A stretch of 64,000 nucleotides of DNA, taken from assembly GCA_013298505.1 (NCBI GenBank), contig JAAFHY010000009.1, positions 1-64,000 on the forward strand, read 5' to 3'. Numbering within the stretch: the stretch's first letter is position 1; each line of letters opens with the position of its first letter. This document shows, one piece after another, positions 55,629-64,000 of this stretch. The stretch is from Cytophagales bacterium. GTDB taxonomy: Bacteria; Bacteroidota; Bacteroidia; Cytophagales; Cyclobacteriaceae. The notes beneath the pieces were generated by a model. It was not told the DNA's origin and did no database searches. It worked only from the letters and a program-made list of their open reading frames with translations. The translations under genes and the position numbers were made by a program.

Positions 55629-56858
55629 TTAAAAAACTTTATCCAGCCTTCTCAATTTATTTGCCTTCCAACTCGTAATCCCCACCACACCAAGCGTCAT
55701 CAGCCCACCAAAAATTACCGATGGAACTACACCCATCAGCTTTGCGGCCACACCCGACTCGAAGGAGCCAATCTCATTAGAAGAGCCAATGAAAATACTA
55801 TTCACTGCCGAAACCCTTCCCTTCATGTTTTCGGGAGTTAAGGTGTGAATAAGCGTGCTGCGAACAATTACGCTCACGCAATCGAACATGCCGCTTACAA
55901 TTAATAATGCCATTGACAACCAGAAGATTTTTGAAACGCCAAAGCCGATCATGCACAAGCCAAACCCTGCCACGCACCACAGCAAAATTTTTCCAATGTT
56001 TTTCTTGATCGGGTTGCGGGTGATATAGACCGCTGTAATTACGGCACCAATGCCTTGGGCCGATCGTAAAAAGCCCAAGCCAACGGCACCTACGTTCAAA
56101 ATATCATCAGCAAAAATGGGAAGCAGTGCCACCGCCCCACCAAACAATACGGCAAAGAGATCTAGAGAAATAGCCCCTAGAATAACTTGGTTGGTAAAAA
56201 CAAATTTTATCCCAGCCTTAATTTTATCAAAAATGCCTTGTTCATCGCTGATCGGTGGAAGTTTTTTATTTGGTATCAGTACAATACAAGTCAGCCCCGC
56301 TACAACCAGTGCAACGTCTACCGAGTAAGCTGCTGTGATACCAAAGAAGCCATATACCAAGCCGCCAATAATGGGGCCGCCCACGGCTGCGCCTTCCCAA
56401 AGGGTGCTATTCCAAACAATGGCATTTTGATACAGCGCACGATCCACTAACTGCGGCATAAAAGAGAAGCTAGCTGGCGATAGAAATCCGCGTGCTATGC
56501 CACTCACAAAAATCACTAGGTAAATTGGCAAGGCTCCGTTTTGTAAAATAAAACTTCCCAGATCGGTAGTAAAATAAAGTAGCGATACAGAACAAGCCAA
56601 CAGTATGCTTACACAGACTAAAATGATTTTTTTTCTTTCAACCGTATCGGCCAAATGCCCTGCGTACAATGAAACGGTTATGGCAGGAATTGCTTCTGCC
56701 AATCCGATTAACCCTAGCGAGAGCGCATCTTTTGTTATTTCATAAATCTGCCAACCTACGATTACGGCTTGTACCGTTATTGCGATGGTAATCATCAATC
56801 TGCCAAAAACAAAAAATCTAAAATCTCTTACCCGAAGGGCTGCGTAGGGATCGTTCAT
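55629..56858 (-). CDS. MFS transporter (EntS-like MFS_3)
   Basis: AALRVRDFRFFVFGRLMITIAITVQAVIVGWQIYEITKDALSLGLIGLAEAIPAI...GHLADTVERKKI. Confidence 0.9.
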   Translation of the reverse strand: MNDPYAALRVRDFRFFVFGRLMITIAITVQAVIVGWQIYEITKDALSLGLIGLAEAIPAITVSLYAGHLADTVERKKIILVCVSILLACSVSLLYFTTDLGSFILQNGALPIYLVIFVSGIARGFLSPASFSFMPQLVDRALYQNAIVWNSTLWEGAAVGGPIIGGLVYGFFGITAAYSVDVALVVAGLTCIVLIPNKKLPPISDEQGIFDKIKAGIKFVFTNQVILGAISLDLFAVLFGGAVALLPIFADDILNVGAVGLGFLRSAQGIGAVITAVYITRNPIKKNIGKILLWCVAGFGLCMIGFGVSKIFWLSMALLIVSGMFDCVSVIVRSTLIHTLTPENMKGRVSAVNSIFIGSSNEIGSFESGVAAKLMGVVPSVIFGGLMTLGVVGITSWKANKLRRLDKVF

Positions 56859-56911
56859 AAATTTTGGGTCAACCTTGGAGTTTTTATGTAGGCTCGCAAA
56901 GATTTGTTTTT

Positions 56912-57496
56912 TTAAGATCCGCTCAATAGAGAATCAATTGCTTCGATGGATTTTTTCCTTCGTGCTTCTCTATCGCCAGTTACTTCAACAACCAGTGTAT
57001 TGGTTTGAGCCAGTTCTTTTTTATAGATGTCCCAAAAGTATTCTCGTTTATCGGGGTGCTCTCGCTGTGGATCATTTTCCCACGGAATGTCAATGTTGGT
57101 AAGTAAAAACAAATCGTAGATTCTGCTCTGCATCTTCTCGATGATTTCTTCATCGCAGTTGCCAAACTTATGCTCGCTCCAAACTTTAATCACCAGTAAG
57201 TTTGTATCGCAAATCAATATTCTGTTTGCCCCTGTTTGCCATTCATCTTCCATTCGCAGTTGACCGTGTGCTATTTTGGTGAGGTCGGCTTGCGTATACG
57301 GCTTACCTAATTTATTCAGGTACGCCCGCGCGTACTCTTCTACCCAATTGGTTTTGTAGTGGCTTGCCAAAAATTTAGAAAGATCTGTTTTGCCCGTGCA
57401 CTCAGGGCCGATCACACAAATTCTTTTAACCACTTTGGCTGCTTGTTGCGAAAACGACATATTCTTTTTCTTTCCAAAATAGGTAATTAAGCGCAT
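56912..57496 (-). CDS. NadR ribosylnicotinamide-kinase-like ATPase
   Basis: KRICVIGPECTGKTDLSKFLASHYKTNWVEEYARAYL...ILICDTNLLVIKVWSE...YDLFLLTNIDIPWENDPQREHPDKREYFWDIYKKEL. Confidence 0.9.
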   Translation of the reverse strand: MRLITYFGKKKNMSFSQQAAKVVKRICVIGPECTGKTDLSKFLASHYKTNWVEEYARAYLNKLGKPYTQADLTKIAHGQLRMEDEWQTGANRILICDTNLLVIKVWSEHKFGNCDEEIIEKMQSRIYDLFLLTNIDIPWENDPQREHPDKREYFWDIYKKELAQTNTLVVEVTGDREARRKKSIEAIDSLLSGS

Positions 57497-57515
57497 CTCT
57501 AAAAATTGGCAAAAC

Positions 57516-57543
57516 GGTTTCCAACCTTGGCAAGGTTGAAACC
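57516..57543. repeat. Intergenic palindrome GGTTTCCAACCTTGGCAAGGTTGAAACC
   Basis: Near-perfect 28-bp palindrome. Confidence 0.75.
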
Positions 57544-57611
57544 CTCAACCAGAAAGATTATAGCTTTATAGATGCCCAAAATTTATTTATCTTTCGAGTT
57601 GAATACTACTT

Positions 57612-59069
57612 GTGAAGCGGAGAAAAGCATTAGCGCATCTTGGTTTTGGCTTATCGGCTGGCATGATTATGCCAAGCATGCTGGCATCATGCCAAAAAGA
57701 TGATGCTGGCCCCGAAGTACCATATGATGGTAACGTTATTATAATTGGAGCGGGTGCTGCCGGACTTTATGCTGCAGATATTTTACGTATAAAGGGAATT
57801 AACGTAACCGTTTTAGAGGCAGCCTCACAACCAGGGGGCAGGGTGCGATCGCTTCGCAATCAAACCGATGTACAGTATCAAACGTTCAGCAACGCTTCGC
57901 AAGCCGATTTCCCTATCGAATTGGGAGCTGAAGTTATTTACGGCTCTGATTCTTCGTGGGGCAAAATAATTAGCGACTTGGGGATTACCACCAAAGAAAT
58001 CGATCCCGCTGCCACAAGATATATTTTAGATAATGTAGCTAAGAAGGACGCTGAATGGACTATCCTTGCCGACACAGACTTTAATGCAGTAAAAGCATTT
58101 GTTGCTGGCCTACCCGATAACACATCAGGAGCCTCTATCAAAAATGCGGCAGGTGTTTCAACTCGTGCGCAAGCATTGCTCAACTCGCAAGCAGGAAATT
58201 TCTATGGCTCTACAGCCGATCAAATCGGCACCAATGGCATTGCCGAGTCGCTCAAAAAAATAACGCATAACAACAAGCAACTGACTACGTTTTCAAATCC
58301 GTGGCAAGATGTACTCATCTCCCGATTCAACGGTATTCTTCCTTTCGTAAAGTTTAATACTGTTGTGAAGCGAATTGATTGGGGAACAAATCTCATAACC
58401 ATTACCGATGCGGGAGGCAAAACCTACACAGCCACTAAAGTTTTGATAACGGTGCCGCTGAGCATTTTAAAAAATGGTGCTATTACTTTTAATCCTGCTT
58501 TGCCCAGCACAACCACAAGCGCGGTGGCGAAATTTGGGATGGATGCTGCAGTGCGCATGGTGCTAGATTTTAAAAGCAATTTTTGGGGATTAGACAGCAG
58601 CTTTATTTGGGGAGGCTCTACCTCGCCACAATACTTTAATTCAGGTGTAAACAGAAGCAAGTATTTTCGTACGATGTCGCTCACGATTTATGGCGATAAG
58701 GCACAGCAACTTTCGGCCTTATCCGACTATGATAAAACGCTTACCGTTTTGGCAGAGTTAGACGCGGTGTACAATGGCGATGGCACTAAATACATCAGAC
58801 GCGATTTAGATAATAGCGATAATACCACCAATATAGTACAGTTCGTAAAAGATTGGACCATAGACGAATTCACCAAAGGAGGTTTTGCCTATCCGCTGGT
58901 GGGCACTACACTTGAAGATAGAAAAGGTCTTGCCGCCCCGCTTTCAAACAAAATCTATTTTGCCGGAGAAGCTACCGATTTTAGTGGCGATGCGGGTACC
59001 GTTAGCGGTGCATTAAACTCTTCGGTGCGCGTGGTGGAAGAAATTGTTAAGTCTATTCTACAGCCGTAG
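57612..59069 (+). CDS. Flavin amine oxidase (FAD-dependent), exported/lipoprotein-like
   Basis: VIIIGAGAAGLYAADILRIKGINVTVLEAASQPGGRVRSL; KIYFAGEATDFSGDAGTVSGAL; GTG start with signal MLASCQ. Confidence 0.93.
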   Translation: MKRRKALAHLGFGLSAGMIMPSMLASCQKDDAGPEVPYDGNVIIIGAGAAGLYAADILRIKGINVTVLEAASQPGGRVRSLRNQTDVQYQTFSNASQADFPIELGAEVIYGSDSSWGKIISDLGITTKEIDPAATRYILDNVAKKDAEWTILADTDFNAVKAFVAGLPDNTSGASIKNAAGVSTRAQALLNSQAGNFYGSTADQIGTNGIAESLKKITHNNKQLTTFSNPWQDVLISRFNGILPFVKFNTVVKRIDWGTNLITITDAGGKTYTATKVLITVPLSILKNGAITFNPALPSTTTSAVAKFGMDAAVRMVLDFKSNFWGLDSSFIWGGSTSPQYFNSGVNRSKYFRTMSLTIYGDKAQQLSALSDYDKTLTVLAELDAVYNGDGTKYIRRDLDNSDNTTNIVQFVKDWTIDEFTKGGFAYPLVGTTLEDRKGLAAPLSNKIYFAGEATDFSGDAGTVSGALNSSVRVVEEIVKSILQP

Positions 59070-59070
59070 G

Positions 59071-60531
59071 CTACGGTTTGGCGTAATTCAAGTTCCTCAC
59101 GCCAGCAGCCCAGTAAATGGTTGCTTTCATCTTTTCGTATTCGGCTTTAAGCTTTAGCAATTTCGATTGAGCTTGAATTAGTTTTTCTTGCTGAACATTA
59201 ATCTTGAACAAATCACTTTCGCCATTCTCCAGATTTATCAATTCTGCTCGTAGCAAACGGGTATAGTTTTCGGCCACATCAGTTTGCTGTGTAAGAATCT
59301 GATTGGTATTTACGATTTGATTAAAAACCACATTGATTTGATTAACGATTTCGCGCTCTGCTTGCGATTGCTCCCACTGAGTACTTTGAATTTTGATTTT
59401 TGTGAGCGCCAACTTCGAGCGTTCTTTTCGCAAAAGAATAGGCATTGAAAAATCCAATCCAAATTTATAGTCCTTCGCTACCGAAATAGAATTGAACGAT
59501 CCATTGGGCATGAGTGGTTGATTGATAAAATTGTAATTCAAATCCAATCGTGGTTTTAAATATTCAATGGCCAGTTTTCGATCGATTTCGAGTTGGTCGA
59601 TTTTTGTTCGCAACTTCACCAACTCTGGGTGATTTTGCTTAGCCATTAAAACAAGATCGTTGAGTGTTTGGGTAGCGAGCAACTGAGCATCGAAGGGTAA
59701 CAGGACAGGTGCTACATCAGCCGAAAGTTGTACAGGGTAGCCGGCATTGTCCCACAGGTAATTTGAAATGACAATGCCCGTGTTCAGAAATTCTAAATAC
59801 GACTCTTGTCGTTCTACCAACCGTTGCTGTAGGGTAATCTTTGCTTGAATGGTATCAATAGCCGATGCTTCGCCTAAGGTGGCATCTAATTTTACACGCC
59901 TAAATATTTCGGTTGCTATAACGGTGCTTCTGCTTAACAAGCGGTAATTGTAAAAAGCAAAATACCATTGCCAATAATCTTTAGCTGCCGCAAGCAAAAT
60001 TTTATTCACCAATTTAATTTGCTCTGCTTCGGCCATTTTGGTAAACAACTTTGCTTGTTTTAGTGCAGCTCGTCTGTCATCGGTAAATAATCCGCGCCCA
60101 ACTGGCAACGAAATACCTGTTGTTAATTGGCTGTTATCAGATGCTCCACCCACAATATCTTCGGGGTCGAGAAATAAACCTGTGTTTCGTTCAAACCCAA
60201 TTTTTGGATCGAGTGGAAACCATGTTGGAATACTTAACGAGGTTTTAAATTTGTTATAATACTCTTTGTCTTTAAACTCTTTGATGTTCAAATCGGCTTG
60301 CACTTTCGGGTCGAACGCACCACGTGCCATGCGTATTTCTTGACGAGCGATTTCATTGAGCAAATAAGCTTGCTTTACTACCGGATGATACTCCAGCATG
60401 GCTGCATACATCCCGTCAATCGAAAATGGTTTGATCGAATCGGGCAATACGAAAATCGAATCAAGCGATACTTGCGCGCGCCCTGCAAATGAAATGATCA
60501 ACAGCAAACCAAACAGAATTTTCTTAGCCAT
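59071..60531 (-). CDS. TolC-family outer membrane efflux protein
   Basis: Signal peptide; QEIRMARGAFDPKVQADLNIK...; paired long helical regions; C-terminal AQSKLLKLKAEYEKMKATIYWAAG. Confidence 0.9.
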   Translation of the reverse strand: MAKKILFGLLLIISFAGRAQVSLDSIFVLPDSIKPFSIDGMYAAMLEYHPVVKQAYLLNEIARQEIRMARGAFDPKVQADLNIKEFKDKEYYNKFKTSLSIPTWFPLDPKIGFERNTGLFLDPEDIVGGASDNSQLTTGISLPVGRGLFTDDRRAALKQAKLFTKMAEAEQIKLVNKILLAAAKDYWQWYFAFYNYRLLSRSTVIATEIFRRVKLDATLGEASAIDTIQAKITLQQRLVERQESYLEFLNTGIVISNYLWDNAGYPVQLSADVAPVLLPFDAQLLATQTLNDLVLMAKQNHPELVKLRTKIDQLEIDRKLAIEYLKPRLDLNYNFINQPLMPNGSFNSISVAKDYKFGLDFSMPILLRKERSKLALTKIKIQSTQWEQSQAEREIVNQINVVFNQIVNTNQILTQQTDVAENYTRLLRAELINLENGESDLFKINVQQEKLIQAQSKLLKLKAEYEKMKATIYWAAGVRNLNYAKP

Positions 60532-60534
60532 CAG

Positions 60535-61824
60535 TTATTCTGTTTCTTTCACTTCTTTACTTTTCGTTTTTGGGTCTTCGTCTGCTGGCTCTTGATATAA
60601 GCTCGGAGGGAACCCGTTCAACTGTCGCCATAGTTCGTACCAAACGCTTACATCATCTAGCATTACCCAACCTTTAATGCCAGAGCCCATGCGCACTTGC
60701 TTGGGCCAGGCTGTATCTTTCGCATCGGGTATTACGAGTATTCTAAATTCTCCGGGCTTGGTATTTACATAATCGATTACTTCTACCGTTCCACCAAATG
60801 TACCCACCGAAATACTTGGCCAACCGCTAAATTGAAGAGCTGGGAACCCATCAAACTCAATACGCACTCTACGGCCTTTGCTTATCAACGGAACATCCAT
60901 AGCTCTAACGTGCATCTCAACGGCTACATCGAGCGACTGCGGCATAATCGTGCAAACAGCGTCTCCTTCTTTGATGGTTTCGCCAATACCTGCTTGTGTA
61001 GCTTTTACTACATAGCCCGCTTGTGGAGCAAGGATAAAATATTGCTGGCTGCGAATTTCCATGTTCGAAAGTTCGTTGCGCTGTTTGAACAAATCTGCTT
61101 GCGTATCGGCAATATCGGCTAGCGTATTGTTCCATTCTGATTCTGCCTTATTGATTTTATCTAAATACTCTGCCTGCACCCGCTCGATTTCAATTTTGGC
61201 GTTTACAAAATCTGCTTCGCTACCTTGGTATTTATATTCAATGTCTTGAAACTTAGTAAGTGTAATATTGCCAGCTTCAAATAATTTCTTGCTTCGCTCA
61301 TATTGATTTTTAAAGTTATTGAACCGCACTGTTTCTGCCTCTAGTTTCGCTTTCGATTGGTTCACTTTCGTTCGCATTCCATCTTCAAGCGCACTGATTT
61401 GACGTTGCAGCGACTTCGCTTTCATGTCTTTTGATTTTATGCTCTGCTCTTTAGCTGATATGACTTGCTGCAACCGCTCCAAAAACTTTGGGTCGAAGTA
61501 TTTTTCTTTTACCTCGCTAATGATTGCGATGGTATCTGACTTTGCCACAAACTGACCTTCTTTTATTTTCCACACCTGTATGCGGCCCGCAATAGTTGTT
61601 TCGATAGTCTGTGGCCGGTTGCTTGGCGATAGAGCTGTTACTTTTCCTTTGCCACGAATGTTCTGTTGCCATGGCAAAAACAAAATCAAAAAGAAAAGAA
61701 ATAGCATCCCCAACAGGAACTTAGCCAAAATCTTACCAGCCAGAGGGGTCTCTAGCGATCGCAAGGAATACAATTTTTCTTGCGGCATTTTTTCTTTAAC
61801 CGAATGAGATGAAATATTGAGCAT
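60535..61824 (-). CDS. HlyD-family periplasmic adaptor
   Basis: IRGKGKVTALSPSNRPQTIETTIAGRIQVWKIKEGQFVAKSDTIAIISE; PQAGYVVKATQAGIGETIKEGDAVCTIMP. Confidence 0.93.
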   Translation of the reverse strand: MLNISSHSVKEKMPQEKLYSLRSLETPLAGKILAKFLLGMLFLFFLILFLPWQQNIRGKGKVTALSPSNRPQTIETTIAGRIQVWKIKEGQFVAKSDTIAIISEVKEKYFDPKFLERLQQVISAKEQSIKSKDMKAKSLQRQISALEDGMRTKVNQSKAKLEAETVRFNNFKNQYERSKKLFEAGNITLTKFQDIEYKYQGSEADFVNAKIEIERVQAEYLDKINKAESEWNNTLADIADTQADLFKQRNELSNMEIRSQQYFILAPQAGYVVKATQAGIGETIKEGDAVCTIMPQSLDVAVEMHVRAMDVPLISKGRRVRIEFDGFPALQFSGWPSISVGTFGGTVEVIDYVNTKPGEFRILVIPDAKDTAWPKQVRMGSGIKGWVMLDDVSVWYELWRQLNGFPPSLYQEPADEDPKTKSKEVKETE

Positions 61825-61829
61825 GCGGC

Positions 61830-63989
61830 TTAATGTATTATTCCTTTTAATTGTTCATTCTTTACTAATTCTTCCATTGAGCCACTGGCAATCACTTGGC
61901 CCTTATCTAAAACCACTACTCGATCGCACGAGCTCATTACCAATGGATCGTTCGATACAAAAATGATGGTTCGTTCCGATTTAGTGTTATTTAATTTCGA
62001 CAACATTTCTATTTTTTCATTCTTTGTTAAGACTTGGAAGAAATCATTTAGAATCAATAAACGAGGATTTTCGGCCAAACATCTTGCTAATATAAGTTTA
62101 CAGCAAAATGAGTTTGATAGCCCAATGCCTCCGCTAAGCACATGTGTATTTAACCCCGCTGGCATCGCGTTTACGTGATCTAAAATGCCAACTTGTTGCA
62201 ACGCATTAATGGCATCGTCTACCGTTTCAGATGGCTTACCCACAGTAATATTTTCGAGAATGGTGCCATCAAACAAATCTTCTCTCGATATATTTTTTGC
62301 CACGTAATCGCGCAGGTGCGTTAAATCTAAATCGCGGAGTGAAAAATGATTGATAGTAGCTATGCCTTCATAATTGGAATATAACCCTGCTATAATTTTT
62401 ACTAAAGTAGATTTCCCCGAATCGGCAGAGCCCGTTAAGCATACTTTTTCACCTTCGGCTACATCAAGATTTACTCCATTCAGTACGTAGTTATTGGTTT
62501 GATCGTATTTGTATTTCAGGTTTTTAAGCCGTACCGAAAAACCCGTATTATTTAATTTCGGAAAGTCAAACCCTCCTGTGCGTTCGATTGGTAAGTCGGT
62601 AACGTGCGCTACTTTATCTACAGCTGTCAATAAATCGTACACCACATCCATGTACATGATTATTTTTTCAACCGCATTTAGAATCAAAATAATAACGATT
62701 TCGGAAGCGACTAATTGCCCCAGCGTAATTTGTCTATCTACCACTAAGAGGGTACCCATAATGAGCAACCCACCAATGATTAATGCTTTGAATAAAACGA
62801 TGCAAGCATACTGAGTAACCAATACATTGAAATGTATTTTTCTATTCTTTAAATAGCTGTTTACGTTATAGTCGGTTTTGCGAATGGGCAACTCGGTGTT
62901 ACCTGCCAGTTTAAACGAATGGATCGAGCGTGCTAGCTCTTCGAGCCACTGAGCCACTTTGTATTTGTATTTTGACTCTTGAATGGATGAGTTTAACCCG
63001 CGAGGCCCCGTATAGTAAAAAATTAGCACCAACGAGGTAAGCAATACCAAACCAAAGAATACAAAGAAGGGGTGATAGAGTGATATTAATAGCAATCCAA
63101 ACAAAATTTGAATAACCGATGAGGATAGATCGATCAAAAGTTTTGGCAATCCTTTTTGTATGGTCATTACATCAAAAAAGCGATTGATCAATTCGGGCGC
63201 ATAGTGTTTGTGTAGAGCCTCTAACCGAATGCGTGGAATTCTAAATGCAAACTCGAAGGCGGCTTTGGTAAAAATCCTTCGTTGCAAAAATTCGACTAAG
63301 CTAATTTGCACCATTTGAAGCGTACCGCTTAGCAGCACCCCTACAATTACCAGCGCAATCATTAAATAAACCGAACTGAAAACTACACCTCCCGAAATTA
63401 ATTCTACTGTTGTTTGTATCCCTAGCGGCACGATCAGGCTAATTAAACCAACTACAACCGCATAGAATAGAATATATAAGATTTCCTTTTTTTCAGTTTT
63501 CAAAAGTTGAAAAAGCCTACGTGCCGGACTAGGCTTTTCGCCTTCATCAGTAGGTATACTTACCGGGCTTTCGTACGAAAAGATGGCGAAGAAACTAATG
63601 TCACCAATCTCATTCTTCAGCAACATGCTCGCATTAAAATCAACCGTGGTTGTTCCGTCTTTCTTTAATTGGGTTACTTTTATTTTTCCTTTGTCAGGAA
63701 TAAGCAAAGCGGGGTACAGTTCTGAGGCTTCGGTTAAGAATATTAATACGGGCGTTGACTGCTCTGTAAAAAAATCAAGAAACGATTTTTCGTCTAGTTG
63801 ATTTTCCATCAGCAAAACCCTGATTTTATTTCCTGCCTCTGTTAGATCGCGCTTAAACTCCGATAGTTCATCTTCGGCATACAGCCGTTGGTTTGCCTCT
63901 ACATGGCGAAGGTCTTCTAAATTAAAATCATGTTTTAACGTGAACGAAATTTCGCGTAAGCACCGATGGATTTGATCGTTGGTAAGCAT
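61830..63989 (-). CDS. ABC exporter (TMD-NBD) with degenerate nucleotide-binding domain and non-peptidase N-terminal extension
   Basis: TM domain; Walker A GSADSGKST intact; LSGGIGLSNSF signature-like; Walker B-like LLILNDFF; H-loop position FVSNDP. Confidence 0.88.
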   Translation of the reverse strand: MLTNDQIHRCLREISFTLKHDFNLEDLRHVEANQRLYAEDELSEFKRDLTEAGNKIRVLLMENQLDEKSFLDFFTEQSTPVLIFLTEASELYPALLIPDKGKIKVTQLKKDGTTTVDFNASMLLKNEIGDISFFAIFSYESPVSIPTDEGEKPSPARRLFQLLKTEKKEILYILFYAVVVGLISLIVPLGIQTTVELISGGVVFSSVYLMIALVIVGVLLSGTLQMVQISLVEFLQRRIFTKAAFEFAFRIPRIRLEALHKHYAPELINRFFDVMTIQKGLPKLLIDLSSSVIQILFGLLLISLYHPFFVFFGLVLLTSLVLIFYYTGPRGLNSSIQESKYKYKVAQWLEELARSIHSFKLAGNTELPIRKTDYNVNSYLKNRKIHFNVLVTQYACIVLFKALIIGGLLIMGTLLVVDRQITLGQLVASEIVIILILNAVEKIIMYMDVVYDLLTAVDKVAHVTDLPIERTGGFDFPKLNNTGFSVRLKNLKYKYDQTNNYVLNGVNLDVAEGEKVCLTGSADSGKSTLVKIIAGLYSNYEGIATINHFSLRDLDLTHLRDYVAKNISREDLFDGTILENITVGKPSETVDDAINALQQVGILDHVNAMPAGLNTHVLSGGIGLSNSFCCKLILARCLAENPRLLILNDFFQVLTKNEKIEMLSKLNNTKSERTIIFVSNDPLVMSSCDRVVVLDKGQVIASGSMEELVKNEQLKGIIH

Positions 63990-64000
63990 ACTAAACCTTA

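Overview
Chromosomal window from a Bacteroidota genome, probably Cytophagales-like. This is inferred from GLPGLI + carboxypeptidase-regulatory-like outer-membrane barrel, LytS/LytTR systems, TAnnTTTG-type promoters, a short RpoD, and an F-ATPase operon lacking atpDC. Mostly ordinary core and accessory genes: rpoD, atpB-E-F-H-A-G, an adenosine kinase-like gene, trehalase + MFS, a TolC/HlyD/ABC exporter operon, one tRNA-Val(GAC), two-component systems, and a pirin/nitroreductase/OsmC/CDGSH redox cluster. No CRISPR array, rRNA, prophage or intact IS element was recognised. Main points of interest: (1) a TolC-HlyD-ABC exporter whose ABC ATPase is degenerate at Walker B, the Q-loop, the signature and the H-loop; (2) a translationally coupled LytS-LytS-LytTR trio in which one kinase lacks the phospho-accepting His; (3) a secreted tandem-repeat protein (about 10 x SDHYxTEV units); (4) an H1-like Lys/Ala tail fused to SWIB, with a leader that can form mutually exclusive hairpins; (5) unusual domain fusions (DJ-1/PfpI + alpha/beta hydrolase; Ntn hydrolase + TPR + CBM48-like; membrane domain + LytTR); (6) a varied set of low-complexity intergenic inverted repeats, some inside the atp operon; (7) probable leaderless promoters, one with twin operator palindromes. 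Everything is from reading the sequence and supplied translations; no searches were run.
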